The position numbers and the translations under genes were made by a program. From Neobacillus fumarioli NBRC 102428 (GTDB lineage Bacteria; Bacillota; Bacilli; Bacillales; Cytobacillaceae), in NCBI RefSeq assembly GCF_001591485.1, contig NZ_BCUZ01000013.1, forward strand, positions 1 to 44,890: 44,890 bases of DNA. Reading direction: 5' to 3'. Under the pieces are notes generated by a model that was not told where the DNA came from, searched no databases, and was given only the letters and a program-made list of their open reading frames with translations. Shown one piece after another: positions 29,019 through 41,237 of this stretch. The first letter of the stretch is position 1. The number at the start of each line of letters is the position of its first letter.

Positions 29019-30764
29019 TTAACGCATTATTGAAGGAAAGAGAACTGCTTTATTCATTACATCATATATCCCCTGCTGAGTAATCCGAATATATGGCAAA
29101 TGCGTTGAGGAAAAGAATAACAGGCTGTAAATTGGATCCGAAAAGGAATAGCCACGCTTCTTTAGTTCATCGAAAAGTTTTTTTTCATGAACAATTAATT
29201 GTTCAACAGGAAGATCCGACATAATTCCATTTAGTGGAAGAGGCAGTTCGAACACTACTTCGCCATTCTCGATCAAGACAATGCCGCCGCCTAACTCTTT
29301 CATTCTATTAAAAGCGCGCAGGATATCCTGCTTATTTTTCCCAATTAAAATAATATCCCCCGTATTTGAATAAGAACTTGCCAATGCGGACAAATTCGTG
29401 GCAAATCCTTTTAATAATGTATTAATCCGCCATTTTCCTTTACGATCAATTAATGTAAAAAAGCATTCATCATGAACGGTTGAAAGTTCATCTCCGGAAA
29501 CATCGATGGAAATTGAATAAGGTTTGGTAATAACGGAGTTCTCCATTTTAATCCCAAATGGCATCGAAAATTGCAAATCATCCATTGATAAGTTCCAATC
29601 AAGTTCCATTGGTTTTAAGCCATATTCATTCCAATTCATAGATGGATAAGCATCTTCTACCCTCTTACCTTCACGTTTTACCCATTTCCCTTTGGCCAAA
29701 ACAGAGATAGGTGTAGGATTTTCAATGCTTGGTAAAAAGTTGATGTTTGCTACTCTTCCCGTGGCAATATTACCATGTAAATGAGCGATGTTGTAGTATC
29801 TTGCAATATTGACGGTGGCCATATTATAGGCATCAATAATCGGAACCCCTTTTTCAATCGCAATGCGGATTAATTGGTCTGTGATGCCGTGTTCGTAAAA
29901 GGAAGATGACGCCCCGTCCGTATTAAAAAATAAACGGTCATATACGTCTATACCCAATCGTTTCATATCATCCAAAAGCTGCGGAAGATCAGGGCGAATG
30001 GACGAATGTCTCAATGATACGGTATAGCCCTGCATTAACCGGTCGTATACTTCTTCCCCTGTCATTGCCTCATGATCACAATCAGCGCCCAGCAGCATCA
30101 TTTTGGCCAATGTTTTTTCCGATGCACCAGGGAAATGCCCTTCAATTTGTTTGCGCATCCTTTTTGCTTCCTGAATCCAGTGAAGCATTAAATCATCGCC
30201 GCTTAATAATTTCGGCCATCCGGTCAATTCTCCACCTTGAAGAACGGCATCAAACTCCAGCCATGATTTAATATTACTATGCGAAAAAATTTCAACTTCA
30301 TCCAATATTTCCGTCTGCGAATCAAAGCGGCACCACCAAAACATTGTTGTCGGTAGTGAGCTAAGATCCCTTACCAATGAAAACGCTTTCTCCCTTTTTA
30401 AATGTAAAGCCAATACCATGTTATCATTGATCAGCATCGTTGTTCCAAACTGTGATACATAAGACGCCAGTGATTGGGGATTATATAATTGAAATGGATG
30501 AGCATGCGGTTCGATATATCCAGGAACCAAAATTTGATCGGTGCAGTCAATGATTTCACAGTTTTCCGTGTTTATTGGAAGTTTATCTCCAACATAAACA
30601 ATCCGGTCTTGATAAATCCAAATATTTGCTCTCATCCACTTTCGAAATGTTTGATTTAAATATAAGGCGTTTTTCAAAAGAATCGTGGGGGATTGAACTC
30701 CATCCAAAACGGATACATGCATGCGTATATGTTTGTTTTTCCAGCGGTAGCGTTGCTCAAGCAT
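29019..30764 (-). CDS. yerA: adenine deaminase-like amidohydrolase (YerA type)
   Basis: 581-aa metal-dependent amidohydrolase related to adenine deaminase (AdeC), which turns adenine to hypoxanthine in purine salvage. Seen: the metal-binding EPHAHPF on strand one (about residue 84), a C-terminal-half ligand region HGNIATGRVANINFLP, the central RHSSIRPD and FNTDGASSS segments, and a Gly-rich KELGGGIVLIENGEVV near the end. It is shifted from true AdeC in several places (PHAHPF instead of DGHIHIES-like), so the substrate is uncertain. ATG at 30764 follows AGGGAGGG. Its position beside the pur operon is the same as in B. subtilis. Confidence 0.85.
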   Translation of the reverse strand: MLEQRYRWKNKHIRMHVSVLDGVQSPTILLKNALYLNQTFRKWMRANIWIYQDRIVYVGDKLPINTENCEIIDCTDQILVPGYIEPHAHPFQLYNPQSLASYVSQFGTTMLINDNMVLALHLKREKAFSLVRDLSSLPTTMFWWCRFDSQTEILDEVEIFSHSNIKSWLEFDAVLQGGELTGWPKLLSGDDLMLHWIQEAKRMRKQIEGHFPGASEKTLAKMMLLGADCDHEAMTGEEVYDRLMQGYTVSLRHSSIRPDLPQLLDDMKRLGIDVYDRLFFNTDGASSSFYEHGITDQLIRIAIEKGVPIIDAYNMATVNIARYYNIAHLHGNIATGRVANINFLPSIENPTPISVLAKGKWVKREGKRVEDAYPSMNWNEYGLKPMELDWNLSMDDLQFSMPFGIKMENSVITKPYSISIDVSGDELSTVHDECFFTLIDRKGKWRINTLLKGFATNLSALASSYSNTGDIILIGKNKQDILRAFNRMKELGGGIVLIENGEVVFELPLPLNGIMSDLPVEQLIVHEKKLFDELKKRGYSFSDPIYSLLFFSSTHLPYIRITQQGIYDVMNKAVLFPSIMR

Positions 30765-30929
30765 ACGATATCCCTCCCTAAATTAACGTATCTATTTTGA
30801 AAAAACATAATTTTTCCATAAAGAAAACCCTTACAAAAAATTCACTTGATACTATACTATCATACTTTTCTATTTAAAACAGTAAAGAATTGAAAAATAC
30901 TGTAAAAATTTCGTGAAGAGGTGAACAAG

Positions 30930-31199
30930 ATGTATGGTAAACCAAACATCGGGATTATAAACGCGCTCATACGCATTACTATCGGATTTGCAATTCTTTC
31001 TTGGTGCACTGCTAAATTGGTTAAGCACCCTTGGAGGGATTCTTATTTCTTAATTGCCATCTGTGCTGCTATGAAGGTGGCCGAAGGAATTGTCCGCTAC
31101 TGCCCTTTGACCGCTTTATATGAAAAATGCCAATATATGACGAAACAAGAAAAGCTAACAAATGAAAATACCGAAGAAACGCCAATCAATCCGACATAG
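30930..31199 (+). CDS. DUF2892 family small membrane protein
   Basis: 89 aa. The first 65 residues form two membrane helices (IGIINALIRITIGFAILSW; YFLIAICAAMKVAEGIV) typical of DUF2892, the YgaP-like membrane domain, followed by RYCPLTALYEKC and a hydrophilic tail rich in Glu, Asn and Thr. Members often accompany sulfur-handling rhodanese domains, but none is present here, so the role is unknown. I chose ATG at 30930 because AGAGGTGA lies 5 nt before it; the in-frame GTG at 30921 sits within that ribosome-binding site. Divergent from yerA; TTACAA and TATACT near 30832-30860 may be its promoter. Confidence 0.8.
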   Translation: MYGKPNIGIINALIRITIGFAILSWCTAKLVKHPWRDSYFLIAICAAMKVAEGIVRYCPLTALYEKCQYMTKQEKLTNENTEETPINPT

Positions 31200-31251
31200 T
31201 GATAAAACTTTTAGAAGTGTGATTATTCCCATATCACACTTGAAATTACGG

Positions 31252-31281
31252 ATTACACTTGCATGAACACTCTCGTATAAT
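31252..31281 (+). promoter_or_regulatory. probable promoter of the EYxxD gene
   Basis: -10 TATAAT at 31276-31281 and -35 ATTACA at 31252-31257, spacing 18 bp. Predicted start of transcription near 31288, just ahead of the purD terminator hairpin. Confidence 0.45.
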
Positions 31282-31289
31282 GTTATTTC

Positions 31290-31324
31290 AAAAAAATGAC
31301 GGCTGCCCGCATTTGCGGACAGCC
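31290..31324 (-). terminator. terminator of the purine operon
   Basis: 10-bp stem (31324-31315 with 31310-31301, one mismatch) with a 4-nt loop, then CATTTTTTTG on the minus strand, 121 bp beyond the purD stop. It lies in the 5' untranslated region of the oppositely oriented EYxxD gene. Confidence 0.88.
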
Positions 31325-31348
31325 TCACTGAAAGGAAGTTGATGGCTC

Positions 31349-32723
<1,375 letters not shown>

Positions 32724-34265
32724 TTAGTGTTTAAAATGCCTTACCCCGGTAAACACCATGGCGATGCCATATTCATCCGCTTTTTTAATCGAATCCGCGT
32801 CACGAACTGAACCACCCGGCTGTATAATAGCGGTAATACCGGATTTTGCCGCTGCCTCAACGGTATCATCCATTGGGAAAAAGGCATCTGAAGCAAGTGC
32901 AGCACCTTCAGCCTTACTGCCTGCTTGCTTAAGCGCAATTTCTGCGGATCCTACACGGTTCATCTGACCGGCACCAATCCCAAGGGTCATGTCTTTATTT
33001 GAAACAACAATAGCATTGGACTTCACATGTTTAACAACCTTCCAGCCGAGTTTTAATGCTTCCCACTCTTCAGGAGTCGGCTGTCTTTTGGTTGGAATGG
33101 TAATGTTAGCATCATCAAGTGAATAATCATCTTGCTCTTGTACGAGCAAGCCACCCTCGACCGTTGTCATTTTGAGTTCTGCCTTGTTTTCTTTTTCAAA
33201 GGAAATGGTTAATAAGCGCAGATTCTTTTTCTTTTCCGTTAAAATAGCAACAGCTTCTTCCGAGAAAGAGGGAGCAATAATAATTTCTAGAAAGATCTCG
33301 TGAAGTTTGGTAGCCGTTTTCGCATCAACTTCACGGTTAAAGGCAATAATTCCGCCAAAAATTGAAACTGGATCTGCAGCGAATGCTTTTTCAAATGCCT
33401 CAAAAACTGTTTTGCCAGTACCAACACCGCATGGGTTCATATGCTTCACTGCAACAGCAGCAGGCTCCTTGAACTCTTTCACAATCTGCAATGCGGCATC
33501 GGCATCATTGATATTATTGTAAGATAGTTCCTTGCCATGAAGTTGTTTTGCATAGGCAATGGAAAATTCGGAACCAAGCGGTTTTTTATAGAACGCTCCC
33601 TTTTGATGCGGATTTTCCCCGTAGCGTAGTGTCTGCTTCAATTCATAGGTAACCGTTAATTTTTCTGGTGTTTCTTCCCCTGCAAGATTTGTCATGTATT
33701 CAGCGATTAAGGCATCATATGCTGCCGTGTGGCGGAATACTTTAGCAGCCAGCTTTGCCCTCGTTTCAAGGGTTGTTTCACCGCTTGTCTTTAACTCATT
33801 TAACACTGTCTCATAATCAGTTGGATCCACTACAACCGTTACATATTGGTGATTTTTTGCTGAGGCGCGAAGCATCGTCGGTCCACCGATATCAATGTTC
33901 TCGATCGCGTCAGCTACCGTCACGTCCGGTTTTTCAATCGTCTGCTGGAAAGGATAGAGGTTGACTACTACAAGCTGGATCGGCTCAATGCTATGCTCTT
34001 GCAATTGCTTTTGATGAGATTCGTCATCGTGTTTCGCCAGCAGGCCGCCATGGATAAACGGGTTTAACGTTTTAACACGTCCTTCTAAAATTTCCGGGAA
34101 CCCGGTAACATCACTGACACTTAAGACAGGCAGTCCCAGCTCCTGAAGCATTTTTTTCGTTCCACCGGTTGAAATAATTTCAAAGCCAAGGCTGGCTAAC
34201 TCTTTTGCGAATTCACCAACTCCATTCTTGTCTGAAACACTAATAAGTGCACGCTTTCTTGCCAC
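32724..34265 (-). CDS. purH: bifunctional AICAR formyltransferase / IMP cyclohydrolase
   Basis: Final two steps to IMP. 513 aa. The N-terminal cyclohydrolase half (1 to about 195) starts [15 protein letters not shown] and contains [21 protein letters not shown] and the [16 protein letters not shown] segment. The C-terminal transformylase has [33 protein letters not shown] (catalytic Lys-His), [19 protein letters not shown] and [16 protein letters not shown]. The start is GTG at 34265, with GGAGAGG upstream. It overlaps purN by 26 bp. Confidence 0.97.
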   Translation of the reverse strand: MARKRALISVSDKNGVGEFAKELASLGFEIISTGGTKKMLQELGLPVLSVSDVTGFPEILEGRVKTLNPFIHGGLLAKHDDESHQKQLQEHSIEPIQLVVVNLYPFQQTIEKPDVTVADAIENIDIGGPTMLRASAKNHQYVTVVVDPTDYETVLNELKTSGETTLETRAKLAAKVFRHTAAYDALIAEYMTNLAGEETPEKLTVTYELKQTLRYGENPHQKGAFYKKPLGSEFSIAYAKQLHGKELSYNNINDADAALQIVKEFKEPAAVAVKHMNPCGVGTGKTVFEAFEKAFAADPVSIFGGIIAFNREVDAKTATKLHEIFLEIIIAPSFSEEAVAILTEKKKNLRLLTISFEKENKAELKMTTVEGGLLVQEQDDYSLDDANITIPTKRQPTPEEWEALKLGWKVVKHVKSNAIVVSNKDMTLGIGAGQMNRVGSAEIALKQAGSKAEGAALASDAFFPMDDTVEAAAKSGITAIIQPGGSVRDADSIKKADEYGIAMVFTGVRHFKH

Positions 34266-34842
34266 TTATAACCTCTCCTTTCGTCAACAGCACTTGCAGA
34301 ATTGCTGGATATAGTTTGTGTTCAATCGCATGAATTTTCTGTTGCAAACTCTCTCTTGTTTCATTTTCTTCTAGTCTTATCCGCTCTTGAGCAATAATCG
34401 GACCTGTATCCATCCCTTCATCCACATAGTGGATTGTGACTCCGCTCCATTTTGCTTTTGCTGCCAAAGCCTGGCCGATTGCATCTTTTCCAGGGAACTC
34501 CGGCAGAAGCGAAGGATGAATATTCACAATGCGCCCTTGGTACTCCTTTAATAAAGTTGGGCCAATCAGCCGCATATAACCGGCAAGGATAACAAAATCA
34601 ACCTTTTCATTCTCAAGCAGCCGCAATATTTCCTGTTCATAATCAGCTTTACTGTGATAATTCTTAGGGTTAAATACAAAAGTTGGAATGTTCGCTGTTC
34701 TTGCCCGTTCAATACAGTAAGCGCCAGGTTTATCGCAAACAAGCAACGAAATCGCCGCCTCTAGTTCGCCTTTTCTTACGGCATCAATGATCGCCTGAAA
34801 ATTGCTTCCGCTTCCTGATGCAAATACGGCGATCTTTTTCAT
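34240..34842 (-). CDS. purN: phosphoribosylglycinamide formyltransferase (PurN)
   Basis: Adds a formyl group from 10-formyltetrahydrofolate to GAR. 200 aa. Seen: [12 protein letters not shown] (phosphate loop, 8-19), [10 protein letters not shown] (about 87), the catalytic Asn-His of [15 protein letters not shown] (about 107-121), and [17 protein letters not shown] with the catalytic Asp. This is the folate-using enzyme; no formate-dependent PurT is seen here. It overlaps purM by 4 bp (ATGA) and purH by 26 bp, so translation is coupled. Confidence 0.97.
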   Translation of the reverse strand: MKKIAVFASGSGSNFQAIIDAVRKGELEAAISLLVCDKPGAYCIERARTANIPTFVFNPKNYHSKADYEQEILRLLENEKVDFVILAGYMRLIGPTLLKEYQGRIVNIHPSLLPEFPGKDAIGQALAAKAKWSGVTIHYVDEGMDTGPIIAQERIRLEENETRESLQQKIHAIEHKLYPAILQVLLTKGEVISGKKACTY

Positions 34843-35876
34843 TGGCGGCCACCTCTGCCATGAATGCGAATGCCTGATTCTTCCGTCACAACACCAATTT
34901 GATAAGCTGTTTCGCCCACTTGCTGAAAGTGCTCCATTAGCGGTGCCGCAGTTTCCGGGCTGACAGCAATGACCATGCCAATTCCCATGTTAAAAATATT
35001 GTACATCTCATTATAGTCAATTTGTCCAACTTCAGAAATTAGCTTGAATATAGAAGGGATGTTCCAGCTTTTTTCATCCAGTTCCGTACCAAATCCACTG
35101 GGGAGCATCCGCGGAATATTCTCAATAAAACCGCCGCCGGTAATATGGGCCATCCCTTTAATCGTGAATTTCTCCAAAGCGGATAAAATCGGCTTCACAT
35201 AAATCTTTGTCGGTTTCAATAATTCCTCGCCTAATGTACAGCCAAGTTCTGAAACATATTCGATTAACGACCAGTTGTTAAAGACCTTCCGAACAAGTGA
35301 GTAACCATTGCTATGGATCCCGCTTGACGCCAGACCAATCAGCACATCTCCCGGCTTTACCCGTTCACCTGTGATCAGCTTCGATTTCTCACAGGCACCG
35401 ACAGCAAACCCAGCCAAGTCGTACTCGTTCTCCCGATAAAGCCCGGGCATTTCCGCTGTTTCTCCACCGATCAAAGCACAGCCCGCCTCTTCACATCCGT
35501 CCGCGACACCTTTTACAATGGCCTCGATTTTTTCCGGTAAGGCTTTCCCAAGAGCAATATAATCCAAAAAGTAAAGCGGCTCGGCTCCTTGAACGACAAT
35601 ATCATTCACACACATAGCCACCGCATCAATGCCAATCGTATCATGACGATCCATCATAAAAGCGATTTTCAATTTGGTTCCGACTCCATCGGTGCCTGAC
35701 ACCAAGACCGGCTCTTTGTAGTTTAAGCTAGAAAGGTCAAACATGCCGCCAAAGCCACCGAGACCTCCGATGACGCCTGCCCTTGCTGTTTTTTGTACAT
35801 GCTGCTTCATTCTGGCTACGGCTTCGTAGCCTGCTTCAATATCAACTCCGGCTTCTCTGTAGGCATTTGCCATCAT
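34839..35876 (-). CDS. purM: phosphoribosylformylglycinamidine cyclo-ligase
   Basis: ATP-dependent ring closure of FGAM to AIR. 345 aa, a PurM/PurL-fold enzyme. Seen: [20 protein letters not shown] (about 48-67), the [18 protein letters not shown] dimer segment, [14 protein letters not shown] and the [16 protein letters not shown] signature. ATG at 35876 (or the tandem ATG at 35873) follows GAGGGGG. It is 2 bp from the purF stop and overlaps purN by 4 bp. Confidence 0.97.
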   Translation of the reverse strand: MMANAYREAGVDIEAGYEAVARMKQHVQKTARAGVIGGLGGFGGMFDLSSLNYKEPVLVSGTDGVGTKLKIAFMMDRHDTIGIDAVAMCVNDIVVQGAEPLYFLDYIALGKALPEKIEAIVKGVADGCEEAGCALIGGETAEMPGLYRENEYDLAGFAVGACEKSKLITGERVKPGDVLIGLASSGIHSNGYSLVRKVFNNWSLIEYVSELGCTLGEELLKPTKIYVKPILSALEKFTIKGMAHITGGGFIENIPRMLPSGFGTELDEKSWNIPSIFKLISEVGQIDYNEMYNIFNMGIGMVIAVSPETAAPLMEHFQQVGETAYQIGVVTEESGIRIHGRGGRQ

Positions 35877-35878
35877 CC

Positions 35879-37285
35879 TTACCCCCTCTGGTAATAATAT
35901 TGCAATGTATCAGGATAAATTTCGGTAGGGTAATTACCGGTAAAACAGCCGAGGCAGAATTTGGGCTCTCCATCTTGGCCAAGTGCTTTTACCATGCCCT
36001 CCAAACTTAAGAATGTTAAGGAATCCGCACCGATCAACTGCCGAATTTCCTCCACGCTTTTATCCGAAGCAATTAATTCTTCCTTTGTGGATGTATCAAT
36101 TCCATAGAAACACGGGTTGGTAATTGGCGGTGAGCTAATGACCACATGAACTTCTGTTGCTCCGGCTTCTTTTAACAAGGAAACAATTCGTCTACTTGTC
36201 GTTCCGCGGACGATCGAATCATCGACCATAATTACACGCTTTCCTTCCACAACACCGCGAACAGCGGAAAGTTTCATTTTAACGCCCTGTTCACGTAATG
36301 ACTGTGACGGCTGGATGAACGTTCTGCCAACATAACGATTTTTAATTAAACCCATTTCATAAGGAATCCCCGCTGCTTCGGCATAACCGATGGCCGCTGA
36401 AATGCTGGAATCTGGCACGCCTGTTACAACATCCGCTTCAATTGGCGCCTCAAATGCTAGACGTTTCCCCATATTTTTACGTGCTGTATGGACATTGATG
36501 CCATGAATATTGCTGTCAGGCCTTGAAAAATAAACATACTCCATCATGCACATCGATTTTGTTGTACTAAGAGCGAATCGGTCAGAGGTTAGTCCCTTTT
36601 CATTAATTATCAATAATTCCCCAGGCATGATGTCCCGGGTGTATTCAGCACCAATGACATCAAACGCGCATGTTTCTGAGGCAATGACATAGGCTTCGCC
36701 AAGACAGCCGAGCGACAGCGGTCTTAAACCATGCGGATCAAGTGCCACCATCAACTCTGTTTCGGTCATAATTAGATAGGCATACGCCCCTTTTAACATC
36801 GAAAGGGCATTTTTCACTTGGTCTCTCATTTCTTTATATCCGCTTCTTCTAATCAAATGCGCAAGCACTTCAGTGTCTGAGCTTGTTTGAAAAATACTTC
36901 CCTGTGATTCAAGCTGATGCTTCAAAGAATTTGCATTGACTAGATTGCCGTTATGGGCGAGTGCCAGACTGCCGCTTTGCGAATGAAACAGGAGGGGCTG
37001 AACATTTTCATAACCGCCCCCGCCTGCTGTGGCATAGCGTACATGGCCGATGGCAGCATGTCCGTTTAACTGCTTCATGGCTTCTGCCGTGAAAATCTCC
37101 GTAACAAGCCCCTCACCTTTTACACCGGTTAACTGTTTCCCATCGGAAACAACAATTCCGGTTCCTTCCTGGCCGCGGTGCTGGAGACTGTGCAGCCCGT
37201 AATAGGTCAGCTGGGCTGCATCTTTATGACCCCACACACCAAAAATTCCGCACTCTTCATTTAATCCCTTGATTTCAGCAAGCAT
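35879..37285 (-). CDS. purF: amidophosphoribosyltransferase
   Basis: First committed step of purine synthesis: glutamine plus PRPP gives phosphoribosylamine; the main point of feedback inhibition. 468 aa. An 11-residue propeptide ([11 protein letters not shown]) precedes the nucleophile Cys12 (CGIFGVWGH), exposed by self-cleavage. Glutaminase: [13 protein letters not shown] and [14 protein letters not shown] loop: [16 protein letters not shown]. Cysteines likely to bind the 4Fe-4S cluster of the B. subtilis-type enzyme are present ([36 protein letters not shown]), which fits an oxygen-sensitive, self-inactivating form. It overlaps purL by 25 bp. Confidence 0.97.
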   Translation of the reverse strand: MLAEIKGLNEECGIFGVWGHKDAAQLTYYGLHSLQHRGQEGTGIVVSDGKQLTGVKGEGLVTEIFTAEAMKQLNGHAAIGHVRYATAGGGGYENVQPLLFHSQSGSLALAHNGNLVNANSLKHQLESQGSIFQTSSDTEVLAHLIRRSGYKEMRDQVKNALSMLKGAYAYLIMTETELMVALDPHGLRPLSLGCLGEAYVIASETCAFDVIGAEYTRDIMPGELLIINEKGLTSDRFALSTTKSMCMMEYVYFSRPDSNIHGINVHTARKNMGKRLAFEAPIEADVVTGVPDSSISAAIGYAEAAGIPYEMGLIKNRYVGRTFIQPSQSLREQGVKMKLSAVRGVVEGKRVIMVDDSIVRGTTSRRIVSLLKEAGATEVHVVISSPPITNPCFYGIDTSTKEELIASDKSVEEIRQLIGADSLTFLSLEGMVKALGQDGEPKFCLGCFTGNYPTEIYPDTLQYYYQRG

Positions 37286-39486
37286 GGGATCGCTCCTTTC
37301 CAGGCAGCTTTTAGTTCTTCTACTGTGCTCTCAAGAACTGTTTCTCCCTCGGCTGCAACTGTTAACATTCCAGATTGATTAACTTCCCCGATCAATTGCG
37401 CTTCTACTAAACTTTCAAACTTAGCTTGGTGTTCTTTTTTAATGGATAACAAGAAGCGGGATTGCGTTTCACTGAAAAGGGCCGATGCCTGGTTTCCAGT
37501 AATCGTCACTGTTGCACCGAGCCCGTTTCCGGCAAATAGACATTCCGCCAAGGCAACCGCCAGGCCGCCTTCTGACAAGTCATGCGCAGATTGAACAATT
37601 CCAGTGCGAATAGCTGCCAGAACCTGTGCCTGTCTTTCTCTTTCAACTTGCATATCAATTTCTGGTGCTTTGCCGAAAATCCGGCCATAAAGCAGCTTTT
37701 GTAGTTCGCTGCCGCCAAATTCACCCTTTGTTTCCCCAACTAGATAAATTAAGTCGCCAGCGTTCTTGAAATGCTGAGTCGTAATATGGTCAAGGTTAGT
37801 GATAAGGCCTACCATGCCGATTACTGGAGTCGGGTAGATGGCTGTTCCACTTGTTTCATTATAAAGTGATACGTTTCCGCCAATGACTGGTGTTCCTAGG
37901 ACACGGCACGCTTCGCTGATGCCATCTGCCGCTTTTTCAATCTGCCAAAATACTTCCGGCTTTTCCGGGTTTCCAAAATTAAGGTTATCGGTGATGGCCA
38001 ACGGCTCGGCGCCGGAGCAAATGATATTCCTAGCTGCTTCAGCAACAGCAATTTTCCCACCGGTTTCAGGATCGAGATAGACATATCTTGCGTTACAGTC
38101 TGTCGTCATCGCTAATGCTTTACGAGTTCCTCTAATTCGGGTTACAGCGGCATCAGAACCAGGAGAAACAACTGTATTGGTACGCACCATGTAATCATAT
38201 TGCTCATATACCCATTCCTTGCTGGCAATGGTTGGCTGGCTTAAAAGTTGCAGCAATGTACTTTTTAGATTATCAACCTGTGGAACTTCATTATCCATCG
38301 CTTGGAATTCAGCAAAATAAGCCGGTTCTTTTGATGGTTTATGGTAAACCGGAGCGTCCTCAGCCAAGGCGTCCACTGGGATATCCGCCACTACTTCTCC
38401 TTTATGTAGCAGACGGAATTGTTTATCATCCGTAACCTTGCCGATTGCCACACATTCCAAGTCATATTTTGCAAAAAGATCTTTAATTTCTTGTTCCCTG
38501 CCCTTTTTCACAACAATAAGCATCCGTTCCTGTGATTCGGACAGCATCATTTCATAAGCGGTCATGCCAGTTTCCCGTTGAGGTACCAAATCAAGATTCA
38601 GCTCAATCCCCATACCAGCTTTGCTGGCCATTTCCGATGAAGAGCTAGCAAGTCCCGCCGCACCCATATCTTGAATTCCGACAAGCGCATCAGATTGGAC
38701 CAGTTCAAGACAGGCTTCCAGCAACAGCTTCTCCATAAATGGATCGCCCACTTGTACGGCCGGCCGTTTTTCATCAGACTGCTCCGTTAACTCCTCCGAA
38801 GCAAATGTCGCACCGTGGATTCCATCACGTCCCGTCTTTGCCCCTACATACATGACCGTATTGCCAAGACCATGTGCCTGTCCCTTTTTAATATCCTTAT
38901 GATCGATTAGCCCGACACACATCGCATTGACAAGCGGATTTCCTTCATAACATGGATCAAATTGAACTTCACCGCCAACTGTCGGAATGCCAATACAGTT
39001 ACCGTAACCGGCAATCCCTGCTACCACTTCTTTAAACAAATAGCGGACTCTTGCGGAATCCAGTTCGCCGAAACGAAGCGAATTTAATAGGGCAATCGGA
39101 CGTGCTCCCATAGAAAAAACATCGCGGATAATCCCGCCAACACCCGTTGCTGCGCCTTGATATGGCTCAATAGCGGATGGGTGGTTATGACTTTCAATTT
39201 TAAACACAACTGCCTGGCCGTCACCGATATCAACAATTCCTGCACCTTCACCAGGACCTTGAAGGACCTTTTCACCGGTTGTTGGGAATTTTTTTAAAAC
39301 AGGCTTGGAGTTTTTATAGCTGCAATGCTCGGACCACATGACCGAAAATAGTCCTGTTTCTGTATAATTCGGAGTTCTGCCGAGAATTTTTTCGATCATC
39401 GCAAACTCTTCATCGGACAAACCCATTTGCTGATAGATTTTTTCTTGCTTAATTTGTTCCGCATTTGGTTCAAGCGTTGACAACAT
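37261..39486 (-). CDS. purL: phosphoribosylformylglycinamidine synthase subunit PurL (small type)
   Basis: Synthetase subunit of FGAM synthase, working with PurQ (glutaminase) and PurS. 741 aa, the Gram-positive small PurL without a fused glutaminase domain. Seen: [20 protein letters not shown] (about 41-60), [24 protein letters not shown] (catalytic His), [31 protein letters not shown], and in the second half [14 protein letters not shown] and [18 protein letters not shown] at 39486 follows GGAGGG. Overlaps purQ by 17 bp and purF by 25 bp. Confidence 0.97.
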   Translation of the reverse strand: MLSTLEPNAEQIKQEKIYQQMGLSDEEFAMIEKILGRTPNYTETGLFSVMWSEHCSYKNSKPVLKKFPTTGEKVLQGPGEGAGIVDIGDGQAVVFKIESHNHPSAIEPYQGAATGVGGIIRDVFSMGARPIALLNSLRFGELDSARVRYLFKEVVAGIAGYGNCIGIPTVGGEVQFDPCYEGNPLVNAMCVGLIDHKDIKKGQAHGLGNTVMYVGAKTGRDGIHGATFASEELTEQSDEKRPAVQVGDPFMEKLLLEACLELVQSDALVGIQDMGAAGLASSSSEMASKAGMGIELNLDLVPQRETGMTAYEMMLSESQERMLIVVKKGREQEIKDLFAKYDLECVAIGKVTDDKQFRLLHKGEVVADIPVDALAEDAPVYHKPSKEPAYFAEFQAMDNEVPQVDNLKSTLLQLLSQPTIASKEWVYEQYDYMVRTNTVVSPGSDAAVTRIRGTRKALAMTTDCNARYVYLDPETGGKIAVAEAARNIICSGAEPLAITDNLNFGNPEKPEVFWQIEKAADGISEACRVLGTPVIGGNVSLYNETSGTAIYPTPVIGMVGLITNLDHITTQHFKNAGDLIYLVGETKGEFGGSELQKLLYGRIFGKAPEIDMQVERERQAQVLAAIRTGIVQSAHDLSEGGLAVALAECLFAGNGLGATVTITGNQASALFSETQSRFLLSIKKEHQAKFESLVEAQLIGEVNQSGMLTVAAEGETVLESTVEELKAAWKGAIPCLLKSRD

Positions 39487-40153
39487 GTGCTTCCCTCCAA
39501 GTTTTTACGATTGATTGAAACAATTTCAGCCCATCAGCACTGCCTAAAAGAACATCAACTGCTCGCTCAGGGTGAGGCATCATCCCAAGAACATTTCCTT
39601 TTTCATTCACAATGCCGGCAATATCAGCGAGACTTCCGTTCGGATTGTTTCGGTATGTGAACACAATTTGATGATTGGCCTTTAGTGCAGCCAAAGTTTC
39701 CTCGTCACAGTAGTAATTGCCTTCCCCATGGGCAACAGGAATAGAAATGGTTTGATTTGGCTGGTACTCGCCAGTAAACATGGTTTGATTGTTTTGGACG
39801 ACTAAGTCAACCGGTTTACAAATAAAGGAAAGACTTTCGTTTCGTCTCATTGCGCCAGGAAGCAAGCCTGCTTCCAGCAAAATTTGAAATCCGTTGCATA
39901 CCCCTAGGACCGGTTTGCCTGCTTCAGCTGCTTTGACTACTTCCTGCATCACCCTGCTAAAACGGGCAATGGCTCCTGACCGGAGGTAATCACCATAGGA
40001 AAATCCGCCAGGGAGAAGGATTCCGTCATATTCGTCTAGGCTTTCGGCATCATGCCATACATATTCAACTTCTTCGCCAAGCTCATCTTTAATGGCATGG
40101 TACATATCGACATCACAATTGGATCCCGGAAAGACGATCACTGCAAACTTCAC
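39470..40153 (-). CDS. purQ: phosphoribosylformylglycinamidine synthase subunit PurQ
   Basis: Class-I glutaminase that feeds ammonia to PurL. 227 aa. Seen: [16 protein letters not shown] at the N-terminus, [20 protein letters not shown], the nucleophile Cys in [20 protein letters not shown] (about residue 86), VAHGEGNY and the catalytic His-Glu in [10 protein letters not shown]. Start codon overlaps the purS stop by 4 bp, which ties expression of PurS, PurQ and PurL together. Confidence 0.97.
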   Translation of the reverse strand: MKFAVIVFPGSNCDVDMYHAIKDELGEEVEYVWHDAESLDEYDGILLPGGFSYGDYLRSGAIARFSRVMQEVVKAAEAGKPVLGVCNGFQILLEAGLLPGAMRRNESLSFICKPVDLVVQNNQTMFTGEYQPNQTISIPVAHGEGNYYCDEETLAALKANHQIVFTYRNNPNGSLADIAGIVNEKGNVLGMMPHPERAVDVLLGSADGLKLFQSIVKTWREAHVVNA

Positions 40154-40404
40154 TGAGCGACAACCTCCTCTACCTCGTAACGGTAATCTTCAATAACCGG
40201 GTTTGCCAAAAGCTTCGTACAAATTTCATTCACCACTTCATCAATATTGCGTTCAGATTTTTCGATTGTTAATTCCATATATTTGCCGATTCGGACATCG
40301 GTCACTTCATGATAATTCAATGAATTTAAAGAATGGGTAACGGCTTTTCCCTGCGGATCTAAAACACTTTCTCTTAATGTAACAAATACCTTCACTTTAT
40401 ACAT
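40150..40404 (-). CDS. purS: phosphoribosylformylglycinamidine synthase subunit PurS
   Basis: Small dimeric subunit that bridges PurL and PurQ. 84 aa; [20 protein letters not shown] at the N-terminus is diagnostic, followed by [21 protein letters not shown] at 40404 lies 7 nt after GGAGGG; the frame is open 5 codons further upstream inside purC, which I reject. It overlaps purC by 8 bp. Confidence 0.96.
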   Translation of the reverse strand: MYKVKVFVTLRESVLDPQGKAVTHSLNSLNYHEVTDVRIGKYMELTIEKSERNIDEVVNEICTKLLANPVIEDYRYEVEEVVAQ

Positions 40405-41110
40405 GTTGTGGCCCTCCAAGTCTTTTTAAGATCGTTTCATATGCTTCTGTTAAACTACCTAAATCACGGCGGAATACATCTTTATCCAGCTTTTCATTCG
40501 TTTGCTGATCCCATAGGCGGCAAGTATCGGGAGAGATTTCGTCTGCTAGTAAAATTTGTCCCTGTGCATCTTTGCCGAACTCGAGTTTAAAATCGATTAA
40601 TCTGATGCCAAGTTCTGCAAAAAAGCTCGATAAAACCGCATCCACCTTCAATGCTTTTTCCCTCAGAATTTCAATCTCTTCAGCTGTTGCCACTTTTAAT
40701 TCCCGAATATGGTCAACAGTAACCAGCGGGTCACCAAGAGAGTCATCTTTCAGATAAAATTCAACGATCGGTGCTGACAGCGGACGGCCTTCTTCGATTC
40801 CCAATCTTTTTGAAAAGCTTCCTGCCGCTACATTACGTACAACCACTTCAAGCGGGATGATGGACACTTTTTTCACAAGCTGTTCGGTTTCGGAAATCCG
40901 TTTAATAAAATGAGAATCAATGCCTTTTTCCTTTAACTTTAAAAATAGCAAACTCGTAATCTCATTGTTTAAACGACCCTTACCAGTGATTTCTGCCTTT
41001 TTTTCTCCGTTAAAGGCAGTAGCGGAATCTTTATACTCCACCAAAACAACTTGTTCTTCTTCTGTTGTATAAATACGCTTCGCTTTTCCTTCATACAGCA
41101 GTTCTTTCAT
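40397..41110 (-). CDS. purC: SAICAR synthetase
   Basis: Joins CAIR and aspartate with ATP to give SAICAR. 237 aa. Seen: LLYEGKAKRIYTTEEE, YKDSATAFNGEKKAEITGKG (nucleotide binding), IPLEVVVRNVAAGSFSKR, and the signature LRLIDFKLEFGK/ILLADEISPDTCRLWD with the metal-binding Asp residues (about 170-195). ATG at 41110 follows AAGGAG. The 127-bp gap before it is the largest inside the operon and holds a hairpin and a possible internal promoter. Confidence 0.97.
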   Translation of the reverse strand: MKELLYEGKAKRIYTTEEEQVVLVEYKDSATAFNGEKKAEITGKGRLNNEITSLLFLKLKEKGIDSHFIKRISETEQLVKKVSIIPLEVVVRNVAAGSFSKRLGIEEGRPLSAPIVEFYLKDDSLGDPLVTVDHIRELKVATAEEIEILREKALKVDAVLSSFFAELGIRLIDFKLEFGKDAQGQILLADEISPDTCRLWDQQTNEKLDKDVFRRDLGSLTEAYETILKRLGGPQHV

Positions 41111-41158
41111 TTGTGAATCGCTCCTTATTCGGAATGTTGGGAATCTTCATTATAATGA

Positions 41159-41187
41159 GGGGGCATTTTGCATGGCAGTTTGCCCCC
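41159..41187 (-). other. intra-operon hairpin between purB and purC
   Basis: Perfect 7-bp stem GGGGGCA/TGCCCCC with a 15-nt loop, placed 49-77 bp before the purC start. On the minus strand it is followed by TCATTATAATG, not a T-run, so it is not a strong terminator; it may set mRNA processing or stability. Confidence 0.55.
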
Positions 41188-41204
41188 ATATTTTGTTTTT
41201 CGGC

Positions 41205-41235
41205 ATTATACATCTTGGTCGAGTAAGACCGGCAA
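41205..41235 (-). promoter_or_regulatory. possible internal promoter upstream of purC
   Basis: Minus-strand TATAAT (41210-41205) with TG two bases upstream and TTGCCG (41235-41230) at 19-bp spacing, right after the purB stop. The long spacing makes it weak. Confidence 0.3.
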
Positions 41236-41237
41236 GG

